Source of the DNA: Owenia fusiformis
Taxonomy: Eukaryota; Annelida; Polychaeta; Sabellida; Oweniidae
Assembly (NCBI GenBank): GCA_903813345.2
Contig: CAIIXF020000003.1
Coordinates: forward strand, 27,975,248-28,039,247
Reading direction: 5' to 3'
DNA: 64,000 bases
Below, piece after piece: positions 13,801 to 28,800 of the stretch (positions are counted from its first letter, which is position 1; each line of letters starts with the position of its first letter). Both the position numbers and the translations under genes were made by a program. Under the pieces are notes generated by a model. That model was not told the origin of the DNA, searched no databases, and saw only the letters and a program-made list of their open reading frames with translations.

Positions 13801-16800
13801 TGTTAATACAATACTTAATTCAATAAAGGTGACAAAAATGAGCAATGGTTTGACCAAGATTCTGCGGTTGACTTTTCAGTTTACGTTTTAACTACCTTAA
13901 TCAATGGATTTGAATGGTTAATCACATGACTGCAGCTGACCAATGAGAACATTTTCTTTGTTATTAGATCCCTCTGTTGAATGGTTGTGACATCCTTATT
14001 GCTACTCCACATTCACTGCTACGTGTGTTGGAGAAGAAATATACCAACTTCGATAGAGTTTGCCACTTGGTAAGTAATACCACTTTATTTTTATTATTTT
14101 ATATATATTAGTATTTGTAAATGCTAAAGAATTTTTATCCCATCGAATGAAGTTCGGAGGGATATAAGGAACACCTCCATCCGTCTGTCCGTCCGTCCGT
14201 CTGTCCGTCCATCAGTCTGTCCATCCGTCCATGTAGATATTAAAGAAGCACATGGCAGCCATCTTGAAAAATGGCGGCCTTTACTCATTATTTTATGATT
14301 TTTGCTGTAACTCGAAAAGTAGTGGAGCGATTTTGTTCATATTTGGTATGTGAATACTACAAGCATGGCACACTGTCTAATGACACTTTTGGTAGAAGGC
14401 AGCCATTTTGAAAAATGGCTGTCATTTTAATGTATTTTACTATAACCTGAAAAGTAGTGGAGCGATTTTGTTCATTTTTGGTATGTGAATACTGTAAGCA
14501 TGGCACACTGTCTAATGACACTTTTGGTAGAAGGCGGCTATTTTGAAAAATAGCCGCCAGCTTTATGTATTTTATTATAACTTGAAAAGTAGTGGAGCGA
14601 TTTTGTTCATATTTGGTATGTGAATACTATAAGCATGGCACACTCTCTAATGACACATTTGGTAGAAGGTGGCCATTTTGAAAAATGGCTGCCATTTTTG
14701 TTATATACTTTGTTTGTAAAAATGCCAGCCATAGCTGTTCGATGGGATTTGCTACGCTTAGGCATTGCTGTTGTCTAGTTGTACTTAACACTATTTTTGC
14801 ACCATTACACCCAGTATATTTGAGACGTTCTGACCTCTCATGGGATTTCCTTGATATCCCAGATGTCCAATGATTGATATCATATTTTATTATTTGACTC
14901 ATATTTCTAGATACTTGACGATGGTGATATCCTAACTGGACAGATGACAGAACAGATCAAGCTGATAATGCGGAAATACATGATGTTGATGAAAGAACGA
15001 TGTAAACAATCCTTGCCCCAACAAACCATTGTGATGTCATCAAAATGGACAACAGGAATCCAGTCGTTTGTGAGAGCATACACACCAGAGGCTCCCGTTC
15101 TGATAACATGCAAGTTTGAGGCGGCCATTTTTGGAGGAGTCAAACAGGTGAGTCCTTATAAGTGATCACGTACAGGAGACATTGTTTTTTTATATGTTTT
15201 TGTCTTCATTATCTACAGTTAATTTTTGGAAACATTTTGCTGTTACTCTCAACTTACTCTTTTTATTTAATTAACTCATCTAAATAGTTCATGGTAATTT
15301 CTACATTTTTGTGAATTACATCAAAGTGTGATACAAATATATAAATTGTACACGACTGTTTGAATACATCAACTGTGTTACTTAAATCACAAAATAGTAC
15401 ATGCGAATGATATAAGATGTCACATGTTGTGTTCTACTTGTTTCCAATAAAAAATATGATGTACAAATATATAAGTTGTACACAACTGTTTGAATATGAT
15501 GTTTATCCAAGGAGTTATGGGGCACACATAAATTTCCAACATCACCCAATATGTCCATAAAACAGGCAGTCAAACCAAAGTCATATGGACATGACTATGC
15601 AAAATGATATTGAAAGATGTATTGTTCAGATTAAATGTAATTGTGTAAGTATAATTCTCCAACATAAAGCTTTCTATCAGAATGATTGCAATGAATGTCA
15701 CTTATGTGATGCTTGTGAAGCCATCTCAAATGTTTTCTTGTCCATTCCTATAAGACCCAGTCCCCCATCATGTACCAAGCAATGCCCATTTATCATGGAT
15801 GCATCTTCAGAGGCAAGATACACAATCATCTTTGCTAGTTCTTCTGCTGTTCCATTCTTGTTAAGAGGACACAATGTTTTCATCATGTTACCTAAAGTAG
15901 AAAATCACAGTGGGTGATATTAGAAAATGTGTTAAGATCAACAGTATGATTTTGCCAATTGTAATAGACAAATAGGCGATGGACGAAAACATGGTCATTA
16001 TTCTCATTAACATAAATGTCTCCCACAATGCATCGCTTAAAGTGGGACAAATTTTCATTAGTCCATTGATTAAACCAAATTCTCCCAATCTTAAAACTAT
16101 GTTTTGCATATTGTTGGGGTTATAAAGTTTATGTTAATATCAAATTACAACCCTCACAATTGATACAAGTCAAACATATATACATGTATTCAAGCCCACG
16201 TTATAAACATGAAAGCTTGCTTCTTGTTTCATATCGAGTCATCGGGTCTTGGCTTTGGGAATGAATCTGGTGACGTCACGATAAAACATTTCATGATTAT
16301 CGTCAGTTTCGAAAAATATTCGTGAAAATACTTTGCAGTTTGTCATAATGACATATATTTTTTATTGATCGTGCAAATATAAGTGAAGAAGAATGTCAAA
16401 TAAAGCGGAATTGATGTGTTCAAAATTGTACCCTGTATATCATTTTAAAGCTTATCCAAAGTTACATTGAATTGGCAAGTATCATCATTCAATTCACAAA
16501 TGTAAAAAAGTTACAGGCATTTCAAAATTTAGTGTTCGGCCAAAATTGAAGTTCAGTTCAGTATCCTTGAAACAGCCTTGGTCTGATGTGACTATGGGTG
16601 CTTTAAATTTTGAAATGCCTTTAAGTTTTTCCAATTTGTGAGTTGAACCATGATATTTGGTAAATCAGTGTAACTTTCAATAAGCTTTAAAATGATATAT
16701 GATATATACTATGGAGACATCGGTATATGTCTGTCTAGGGGGTCCGATACTTTCGGTGTATAGAAACACTGGATTAAGATAATAGTTTTCTTTGGACCTC

Positions 16801-19800
16801 CTTTCAGGTATAAAAGGATAAATAATACCAATTTTATCAAACAATTATAAGTCCTTAATCTATTGTTTTTTCCACATAGTTAAATTGCATCATCTTGAAG
16901 TTCAAGATTAAAAGAAATTGCAAGCGTATAAAGAAGAAAATTTGAAACATTGCTGAAAAATGCAAGACACTAGCTTTGCTCCTTAATTGTTACAGCAAAT
17001 AATTTCTAAATTAAAGTTACCAAAATCCTCCACCTCATCTTCTGTAACAGCCATTCCAGAGCCGCTGATTATATTTGTTGGAATGTAGCCAGGGTTAATG
17101 GCATTTACACGAACTCCTTTACGGCCATATTCCAATGCGGCACACTTTGTAAACATGTCAAGTCCTGCTTTTGCAACACTGTAGTATGGGCATCCCGATT
17201 CAGGCCGGATGCTTGAAATACTTGATACACTCACAATATTTCCCTTGCATTTTTCAAGCACAGGGAAACACATTTGTGACAGATGTATCGGTGCCCTCAA
17301 AAGCACATTGATTTGCGAATCCAAAGCTTTAACATTACCAGGTATAAGTTCATCGGGAACTGCAATACCAGCGTTATTTACAAGTACATCAAGTCGTCCA
17401 AATTGGTCCTTTACCGTATCCACGATCTTGTCTAGAACTTTATCATTGTCTATGTCACCTAAAACAGTTGGAAATTTGGCATTTTGTTCGCCAATCCCTT
17501 TGCATTCATCTACAACTTCTTGGACCCTAACTTTATTACGCCCATGGAGAAGGACATTAGCCCCACGCTTTGCAAACAACAAAGCAGTTGCTTTTCCAAT
17601 GCCGCTACTAGAGCCTGTCACCACAACACATTTATGAGCAAAAGCCATTTCTTCTAGTTTTTGGTATGATCAAGTGTGCATTTGTACAGATATCATTCTA
17701 TTGAAATCACCACAAGAGCTATGTACGAGACTACTTATGACTACTTGTACATTAAAATGGTAAATTTGTTTGCATTCACAGATTAAAAAAAAGTTGAAAT
17801 AGGTATATTATGGGATCTCAGATTATCAATAAATACTGACAGCATATCTGCAGGTCACCAAGTCGATAACACATTCTGAGTTAGGCCTACCTTACATTCA
17901 TTTATTACACGCAGACACACTTCAACTTGCTTATCACTTGTTGTATACATTACTCTAGATTCAGATAAACATAACACTTGAATGAAAGAAAAGCAATAGG
18001 CTCGTGGCCACAGTTTATTTCAATATGATGTAATTTTTATGATCACATTTTCATAACATAATACATGAAAGAAATCGGTGTTAAAACCTTATAATGGCAC
18101 TTATACTATAAAATATAACATGTTAATATTTTTTTCTTAAAGTTCTTTGGACACCATTAGAACCTCCAAATTTTTAGGCTCTCTTATCTGGAGGCCTAAA
18201 AGGTATGCAGCAAGTCCTCAACCTATCAAATGTTGTGAAACTGATAAGAATAAAAATTTAATATAATTGATGGACTTTATCTTGTGGTGCAAAAAGGAAA
18301 AATAGAAATATAAACCTAACAGCCTTATTAACCTGACATCAAACATCTATTGAGTGAAATCTTGTAAGATTTAATTGACTAAACATGGACTACATCCCAC
18401 AAACTATAGCAGTTATTTATTTTCTGAATTCATCAACTAGACTGAATATAGATTACAACTATTGTTGGTATTTTTGTAATATAGTTATATACTATTGATA
18501 TTTGCATGGTTTTATGCAACATATGAACTTGATAGGGAGTTGAAAGGTTTCTCATTCCATATTTAACCTCAATATACTTGATATGAATTTGTTTTTTTTT
18601 GTGAACATTGACTTTTATCCCGAACCAGAAATAACTCTCTGATCTTTTGTCAAATGCTCCATGGGAAAAAGTCCTAGACTTAAATGGATCAAATATGCTA
18701 TATGTACAGGGTGTCCAAATACGTTGAACCACCCAGAATTGTAATAATTGTAATCAATTTTCTATTTCACTTCAGTTTGATTAATATGATTACAACTGTG
18801 GTGAAGTCTGTTTTTTTATCAACCTGTATTATGTTTAAGAACTCAGTAGTTGCTCTCCAGGGCTCATGTCTCTAATAAATTGTCCTTCAACATCAAACAG
18901 TTTCTTTTTTGCATCACCATACAACAGAACCACAATATCAGTACTCAAAACAGCATGCCATACTGACTCACTCTCAAGTAGCTGCTTCTTAACATGCAAC
19001 TTCTCATCACATAATACTGCCTCACATGGGCCATGTTTTCTCTTTATGACCACAAACTTATCATTATCAAGAAGGTTTGTTTCCCAATCTAACTTATAGA
19101 AAACGGGTTCGCCCTTAGGAATGATTGAATTTGGGTCGGGTTCAGTTATAACTAGAGGGCTGTCAGTCACATCAACAGCAGCAGGACTATCATTCTCCTC
19201 AGGAGCTTGATACTCATAACCAGAGAAGGAAGGCTTATCATACTTCAAAGGAGAGGACAACATTGATTTCTCGCTAGTTAAATTCTCAGTGGCATGATGA
19301 ACGACACCAGGAAATGAATGTGAGCGGATGGTCAAGTTAGGCCGGTCAGACTTTGGAACTTTCAGTGCGGAAATGGGTACATCTTGTTTATCATTGAATT
19401 GATCAACACTAGTAGTACCAACTTCATTTGAAGAAATCTCAACTTCTGTGCTGTTTGAAGTTGAGTTTTCATCAACAAAATACATTTTGCTCAATGCACA
19501 AGCCAATTCAGAGATTTCCTCCACAAGTGCTGAATCTTTATAAATTCTTCCATTAGCTAAATGCAGTTTCAGGTTATATACTGTTTGAACTAGAGTTTGA
19601 CGACTGAGTTCTTCGTCAACAGATTCAGCAATGTGAGGGTAATCTTTCTTTAATACATCAACAAAAACATCAAATGCATTACTGTCCCTGTATTTGAGTT
19701 TATCTAAGAGCTCGCGCATTTGTTCATGTCTTGTTTGTTTTGACAAGATTTCATCTTTCATCTCATCTGTGAAAACTCTGTTTTGGTAGAGGACATCCAT

Positions 19801-22800
19801 AAGATGTTTTGCATCAACCTCTTCTACAATGTGAGCATGGAGGGATTTCAGCGTTTCTTTATGGGCAGGGGACATATGACCAACTGGCACTGGTGATATG
19901 GGAGAGGTGACTTCTATAGCCCCATTAACTGCAGACTGTTTTCTTTGCATTTTCTTTGTATCTGGAATTAACATTTGAGAGTTATATGACCTAAGATATA
20001 AGCAAATGTTTGAGTTCGCTTTGAGCAAGTGTCTATGATTCAAATTTAGCAAATATTTTGAAATTTGAAATGTAGAATTGCTTTTCCTTAAACATTTTAT
20101 CTGATACACCATATCTGCTTTGAGCAGTTGAGTACTTCGAGTGTACAAAAACCATGCAAAGTTGTGCATACTGTTATCTTGAGTCAAGGTAACCTAGACC
20201 CACTATTTTAAATAGCCATTTGTTTCTAGTTAAATATTAATCAAAACACTTCAATGGGTAAACTACTTCAAACTGAACTTATTTAAACAAGCATTTTTAT
20301 TTTCAAACTTGTTGTTCATATTTTTTTAAACTTCACAAGCTGGGTGATTCATTCCTTTAGTTACAAAAGTCCATGTGACTCATAGTCTATCATTCAATTC
20401 AATTATTTAGTACAGTTTACATATGAAAATCATGTTTGCCTTAGTAAAAGATGTGTTCCTTGATGGTACTTTATGTTAGAAGGTAATGCATTTATTCATT
20501 GTTTTAATAAATGACCCCCCCCCCACCCACCCAAACAAAAAAAAGAAAAAACTTTGTAAAATTTGTTGACATTAACAAATTATAGTTTGAAATGCTAAGA
20601 ATGCACCATATACAATGTGAATTTAAAAGAATTTTCAGGGGGTGTACCCCCTTTATCCCCATTTGGGACACTCTTCACTCACAGTGATGCAAACCCAAAA
20701 ATTCACACCTCCTTGACATTTTCTGGCTATGCCCCTGTGAACTCTGATTGCATTTCTAAACGTTTTGAAATACATCAGTGACATCAGTCTCGGATTTTTC
20801 ACTTGACAAAGCTGAATTCTTGAAATTGAAGAAAATCATGCTCTAAAGAGTTGAATAATCATCTCGGTTTCCTTACCTCTGGGGTTTGTATTTTCTTTTT
20901 GTTTTGTATGTCACTGATTTAAGTGATGGTAAAATCAAACCAGCCTTCTAGACACTTCACTAGACAGATACTCCCATGAGCAACCTGGAATTGATGCAGA
21001 AATATAAGTATGAAACAATGTTCAGTTATTCTTTTTTACCCTCAAGTGATTAAATGTGATAAGTTTAATGTTGAGTGTTTGGGCAATTGGCCTGGCATGG
21101 CAAGCAATGTTTTAAAAGTTCATAACTGATTAGATTATGGGCATTTTGGGTAAATGTTATGGTTGCTAATTTGGATTTTCTGTCCTTAAATCCTGTCTGT
21201 AAATTCTCGTCAACACATTTTTAGCCAAACCCTTTCAATCTGAAATTTTCTTGGAATGGAGGTTTCAATTCATTAGTTTTTGCATTCTAAATAAATTTTT
21301 AGATGGTCATTAAAGTCTTGTCTACCTGGTTCCAGTCAGTTTGATGGACTGATCAAATTATTTTAGGAATATATCTTGGTATAATTAAACTTTTCAACTG
21401 ATTAGTAGATAGATTGTCCATCCTAAGATCTTGTTAGAATTTCATATTGCCCATTTTAGACTGTCTTTCTGGAAGACTTGTATTTTAAGACTAATCTACA
21501 TGTTTCCATCCAAACTGTTTGATGGACTAATTTGAAATTTCAGAGATGCTTATTGATATGTTTTTTGGGCATTCTGGTTAGATTTTGGATGGTCATGAGT
21601 TTCTTGGGAATACTTCTCTGTAAAGTATTGTCTACATGTTCCCGGGCAAACTATTTGAAGCATCGATTTAAAATTTTCAGTGATTTCTCTGGAACCCAAA
21701 ATGTTTTTTTATATTAATAAATTCCTAGGTAGCTATTTTGGATTTTTTGTCATAAAATCCTCTCTTTGCTTTTACATGTAAACTGTGTTCTGAAAATTTA
21801 CTTTGATTACTAAAATCTCTTATAATATTAACAAACTACATAATCATAATATTGCCCAAACTTTGCCATATTAATCCTAATTAATACCTTAGGATATGAA
21901 TTTGAAGGTTCTCTTCCCTATTTTTTGTTTTGTTAGACCTCTTTCCTTTTATGCGTTCTGACAGTCTTTTGCTTTGTCAAACTCTATTGAAGGGCATTTG
22001 TTATGTGTCAAATGTATTTGAGTGATTCATTACTCCTACAAACATGTTTGAATTGAAATTTCAAGAATCTTTATCTTGCTCTTGACATATACATGTATTA
22101 ACTTTTGGAATATCGTTAAAATGTTACCTAAAATTTTGAAACTTCTGTTGAAAAGTTGTGTTCATACTTCAGATATAGCTACTTGAACTTTCATCTTCAG
22201 AATATTATATGTTTTTTGTTTTTAATTTTTTTCAGTATTCTAACATTTTTATCACAGTATCATTTAAAAAAGACAACTTTTGGTTATTCATTGAGAGTAA
22301 CATTATGGGTAATATTCTGACTGATAAGTAGTTGTTCTGTGAAAAAAATCCAATATTAACATTGGGAATGGGATCTGTTAATAGATCACATCATACTTCA
22401 AGGAACCTTCATTTCCAGAATATAATACCATCAAACATTGTTTGCAACTTGCTATGAAAATAAAAGACAAATCATTTCTAGTTTACAACATTTCTTGCAA
22501 ATGTTCTTCATTCCATCCATTTTTATTGGCTTGAGGTTATGTATATGAAGTTTTATTTTGCAATATCTATTTAGAGCAAAATTAGCTTACTTATTGATGA
22601 GAAACTTAAAGCTTGTTTTTGCAAATGCAATTAACTGCAACCTCCTACCGGATTAACTTATTAATTTGCATAAATAAACCCGTTAGTTTGGAGTTGTAAT
22701 TTACGAACAACCCATTTGTCGACTAACAGTGATCATGTGACTTTTTATATCATTGTCACATAATTGAACATATGATATAATAAAAACATGTGTTTTGCAT

Positions 22801-25800
22801 CTATGCGTCTATCCCGGCCCTATGTGGTGCACAATCTTTAGTTTAGCCTTCATTTTTTTGGCTCACACAGTGAGCCTACGGGATCGGCCAGGCGTCCGTC
22901 CGTCCGTTGGTCCGTCCGTCCATCCGTCTGTCCGTCAACATTGGCCGCACAAATTAAAACTGATATTCGGATTGAGTCATAACCACATTCGTTTTATGCA
23001 TATCCATAATGCCCATTTGACCTATCATCGACATTTCCCAAGTTTGCCCGGTTTTCGAGAAATTGCTGATTTTGACGTCAAAAAGTCAAATTTTCTGTAA
23101 ATACTAGAGACTTTGTTGAAGAAGAACTTTCAAATAGCTTGTAATAGTTGCTATATATGCAACTTATGTCCTCTGAAGATTTCAAAGCTCTTGGAATTAC
23201 AATTTTTGGTGTTTACTCTATAAAATTTGACAAAAAGTAGGACTTAGTCATTTTCAGGAAACTTTCTCATGTATAAAGTCAATGGCAGGTTTTGTGATTG
23301 ACAAGTTTCTGAAAGTTTGCCTTATACTTGATCATTTCTTGCAATGAATTACATTATTACTAGATTTAAGCATTCCCTACATATTGCTCAATATATGTCA
23401 GCATCAAATTTTTACCGTTTTTGCATTGTGGGATCCACAGCCTTTACTATCCTTTTGGAATAGTTCAGACTGTGGGATACTGACTGTAATAAATGTTTCC
23501 TTTAACCCTAAAATGTACGGACCAATCAAATTATTTACAGAGTTCTATTGACCATGAGTATCATGGGAAGGCATTACCTGCAGTTGCATGATTACATAAT
23601 CAGACAAAGCCTAATGAGTGTGACCAAACACAATTCCCTCCCAAATAATCCAAGTGTTGACATTTGCATGATAATTCTTGTTTAAAATTCGAAATTTGAA
23701 AATAATAAGAAAAAAGAAGTATGTCAACATTATCATAGTTATTAATTTTCAATATAAAAACAAGAACCATCAAGATAAATAAAAGTTTTCCACATAATGA
23801 ATTCATTGAATTAAAGTTTACAAAGGGGAAAACAGAACGGTGCATTCTTAGGCACTAATTTATTCCTCCATATACACTGATTTACTTGGAGAATGCACTG
23901 GCTAGGAACATGTTCTGCCTCACGATATATCAGAGTCTCTCAAAAGCGTTAGGTAAAGAGGGACTCTGATAAATCAGAATGCCGTTTTTGAGATATTTGA
24001 CGTCAAAAAACAGTAAGAATAAGTTATTTTTCAACTTGCTTCAATTTAACCCAAAATCATCTACAAGTTGCCAGAAGTACAAATCTGACATTAGTTTTAG
24101 GATTTGACCTTTAGTTGGCCTTCACTGACCTTTGAAAGGTCAAAAAAGTTGATTTTTCAAATTGATTTTTGGATGTAAATTTTGGTCAGCTGAATCACAA
24201 AAGACCTTACTGAGCTCTGACTAAGTACAATTTTCAAGGTATAATGTCATCAAACTAGGGTCACACAACTGTTCTATCTAAGTTTATCAAAGTTCGAGAC
24301 TACAAATCCAAATCAATATTTTGGTTTGAAAGTCAGGATATACATTCCTCTGAAGGTTCCAAACTGTGAGCACAGGACCGTGGGTCCTTTCATTATGAAT
24401 AGACTGTCCAGTAGGTTTGAATTATTCTTCAGTAAATTGGGGCAAAAAGTGTGATTTTAGCGAAAAACATCACATTTTCTAATTCCAACAACTGAAACAT
24501 GGATGTTGGTCTTTAATATTTTACACAATTAATTATCTCCCTAAAAGGAACCAACCCCCTAATGTGCTAAGCTCATCTTCAAAAAATTGATTTTTTGGAA
24601 CACCCTAGAGCATGCATCATATGTACTTCCGCTATTTATAATTCTGAACACCTCGATAGTTGATTGGTTTTAGTTGCTGTTTTAATAGCCAGATTAAATC
24701 GTTATTTAGGTCAGCTATTGCTTTTTGGGCGAGAGCTGGCAACTAACGGGATGCACGACAGGTACGTATTTAAATGAGTTTGTCACCTTATTGCAATCAA
24801 CCCCGTATCCGATAGCCACCATTTGCATTTGCGAATACAAGCTTAGAGTATACTTACAACTGTTTTGTGCAGATAATGTTGAACTTTGACTTCTGTTTCT
24901 CTTCCACTAAGATTACAGTCTTTCTCTTTAGTTACAAATCATCAATTTGTATTCCAAACTTAATGTTAAATTCAGGAAAATATCCCTGTATAGATTTTTA
25001 ATATGTGTTTGCAAAATCCTTTAATCTAAGAAGTAACACATATCATTGTTTTTTGGTGTAATCAGTTGATACGTATTTATATGTTTCCAAGCATTAATTA
25101 TTAACGAAGAAAATCTTACACATTACATATAAGGAAGTTAAAACATTTGAGATCATGACTAATGTCTTACAGCATAACTGATAAAATTACATTTTTATCG
25201 GCAAACACATTTATTATCAGTAGCAGTTTCGTTTTAATATTCAGTTATTGACATTTGGCATGGGATATGTTGCAATAAAAGGACTTAAATTCTGTATTCT
25301 CCTTGATATTGTGTACATTTACTATACATTTCGATCAGATCACATGTAAAGTGATGTCAGTTGTTATAAGTTGTGCTCATACATTTCGGCCTCTGCTGAA
25401 CAAATGACTAATACACTTACAATGAAATATATCTTTATTGTAGATTACAAGCAATCTTACATTTGAATACATTCATGTCTGTCTGATATCCATGGTGAGT
25501 AGTAATACTCTGGAGCAGTTGTTGTCGAGAGCAAGCTTCATGTTAGTTTTTCTTTCAACTTAAAGAAGTCAGATTAAATCAAATGAAATAATGTTTGATT
25601 ACAGGCATATGTACAATATACAGTACCTATATCTGATAACTAGTCTTTTTCATATTAAAGGTAGCTGTTGTAGTAGAGAGCCATCTTTCAAAAATCAGAT
25701 ATGGATTTTGTACTATGAATTTATGAAGAGAGTGATGAATATCATAGGATTAAAAGCTTATTATCCCATCGAACGAAGTTCGGAGGGATATAGGGAATGC

Positions 25801-28800
25801 CTCCGTCCGTCCGTACGTACGTCCGTCCGTCCGTCTGTCCGTCCGTCCGTCCGTCCGGGCAATAACTCAAATACCGTTGGCCCGATTTTGTTCATATTTT
25901 ATACACATATACCCTATGGGAATAGAAGTTCTGCTCGAAAGCTGATTTTCAAAATGGCCGCTCATTTCAAAATGGCGGCCATTTTAGTGCCGATTTTACA
26001 GTAATTTAGGTGCAATATGTAAAACTGTAATAGCAATATGTCTTAAGTGAAAAAAATTATAAAGGATATTAATAAAGCTACAAATGTAGATATTAAAAAA
26101 GCACATGGCAGCCATCTTGAAAAATGGCGGCCTTTACTCGTTATTTTACTATTTTTGCTATAACTGAAAAAGTAGTGGAGCGATTTTGTTCATATTTGGT
26201 ATGTGAATACTATAAACATTGCACACTATCTAAAGACATTTTGGTAGAAGGCGGCCATTTTGAAAAACGGCCGCCATTTTAACGTATTTTACTATAACTC
26301 GAAAAGTAGTGGAGCGATTTTGTTCATATTTGGTATGTGAATACTATAAGCATGGCACACTGTCCTATGACACTTTTGGTAGAAGGCGGCCATTTTGAAA
26401 AAAATTTTGAAAAATGGCAGCCATTTTAACGTATTTTACTTGAAAAGTAGTGGAGCGATTTTGTTCATATTTGGTATGTGAATACTATAAGCATGGCACA
26501 CTGTCTAATGACACTTTTGATAGAAGGCAGCCATTTTGAAAAACGGCCGCCATTTTAACGTATTTTACTATAACTCGAAAAGTAGTGGAGCGATTTTGTT
26601 CATATTTGGTATGTGAATACTATAAGCATGGCACACTGTCCTATGACACTTTTGGTAGAAGGCGGCCATTTTGAAAAAAATTTTGAAAAATGGCAGCCAT
26701 TTTAACGTATTTTACTTGAAAAGTAGTGGAGCGATTTTGTTCATATTTGGTATGTGAATACTATAAGCATGGCACACTGTCCTATGACACTTTTGGTAGA
26801 AGGCAGCCATTTTGAAAAAATTTTGAAAAATGGCTGCCATTTTAACGTATTTTACTATAACTCGAAAAGTAGGGAAGCAATTTTGTTCATATTTGGTATG
26901 TAAATACTATAAGCATGGCACACTGTCCTAATACACTTTTGGTAGAAGGCGGCCATTTTGAAAAAATTTTGAAAAATGGCCACCATTTTAACGTATTTTA
27001 CTATAACTCGAAAAGTAGTGAAGCAATTTTGTTCATATTTGGTATGTGAATACTATAAGCATGTCACATTGTCTAATGACACTTTTGGTAGAAGGTAGCC
27101 ATTTTGAAAAATGGCAGCCATTTTAACGTATTTTACTATAACTCGAAAAGTAGTGGAGTGATTTTGTTTATATTTGGTATGTGAATACTTAAAGCATGGC
27201 ACACTGTCTAATGACACTTTTGGTAGAAGGTGGCCATTTTGAAAAATGGCCCCATGTATTTTACTATAACTTGAAAAGTAGTTAAGCGATTTTGTTCATA
27301 TTTGGTATGTTTCATATTTTATATGTGAATACTATAAGCATGGCACACTGTCTAATGACACTTTGGGTAGTAGGTGGCCATTTTGAAAAATGACCACCAT
27401 TTTTACGGTTTTTACTATAACTTGAAAAGTAGTGAAGCGATTTTGTTCATATTTGATATGTGAATACTCACGAGCCTTGCACATTGTCTCATGACACTTC
27501 GGATAGTAGGTGGCCATTTTAAAAAATGGCTGTCATTTTTACATTTTTGCTATAACTCGAAAAGTAGTGGAGCGATTTTGTTCATATTTGATATGTGAAT
27601 ACTCTAAGCATGGCACATTGTCTAATAAAACTTTGGGGAGTAGTCGGCCATTTTGAAAAATGGCCACCATTTTTATGTGTGTTATTTCACAAGTACATGT
27701 GTGCGATTTTTCAAAAATTTTATAGGTGGCTACTAAAAGCATATTATTTCTTCTGATGACAACTTGGCTAGTGAGCAACCATTTTGAAAATGGTGGCCTT
27801 TCTCGTGTGTTGTTTTATGATATTTGCTACATATTTCGTTTGTAAAAATGCCAGCCATTTCTGTTCGATGGGATTCGCTACGCTTTGGCGTTGCCGTTGT
27901 TCTGGTTTACTATTCGGGATTAAATATGGGTTTATTCCACGTGACAACATGATATTTCCCTTTCTTATGTTTAGAATGACCACCCAAAAGGGGATTTTCA
28001 TTGTTTTGAGATCTCCCCAAGCTTTATATATTGCTTTACTATTCCCAAGGATTTTTCGAGTAGATCAAAAATATTGCATTGTTTTTTTTATTCTTGCCCC
28101 TAAAATGGCCACTTATTGTAAGAGGGAAGGTTTTGCAATTTAAGGTTTTGAGGTAGTGGATATCAAAGACAATCATTGACTCAATCATAATATTTTAATT
28201 TTTAGTTTTATTTGTTTACTAATTAATTAAATTCTAACATTTCAAATATGTTACATATAGTCCACTATGAAATAATGTATTTCTCTACTTGAAAACTTGG
28301 ATTCCGGTTAATAGTATTATATACATAGACATGGGCATAGCCATGGCATAGTCAGCCAAGAGGCATGCAAGGCAACAACCTCACCAACATTTTACAGAAA
28401 GATATTTATACAGATATTTCTTTCAGTTGATACCTCATGATAGAATTATATTAAATTGCCTTTTACACATTTTTGCCACATCCTATTTGAATTTGACTTG
28501 TTTATATATATTTACTACTCAAAAAATGTTAATTCTATTATATTCTATTGTTATTATCATTTAGTCACCAAAATTGCAGGCTTGGGTGTCTTTTCATTCC
28601 TATTTTCTATTTCTTATTGTTGAAACCTCGGAGGAGCTTATGTTGCACCCATGAGAAAGTGTTTGGCTGTTTTATCAGCAGGTGTATTCAAGGCCGTGTT
28701 CAAAGACTGGGTGCATATACAATTTACATTGACAATGTTTGGCAGCCAGAGGCGATTATTTTGAATAACCTCTCATTAAAATAACACAGGTGGTCAAAAA

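Noticed and set aside
15585-15917. 110-codon plus-strand frame.
   Set aside because: It is antisense to the SDR second exon, whose frame has clear family motifs and matching phase.
17209-17637. 142-codon plus-strand frame.
   Set aside because: Antisense shadow of SDR exon 1.
18835-20187. Longer 450-codon reading for the truncated CARD gene.
   Set aside because: The first 79 codons begin with TTG, have low-complexity intron-like composition and end at a good acceptor; the ATG at 19950 is preferred.
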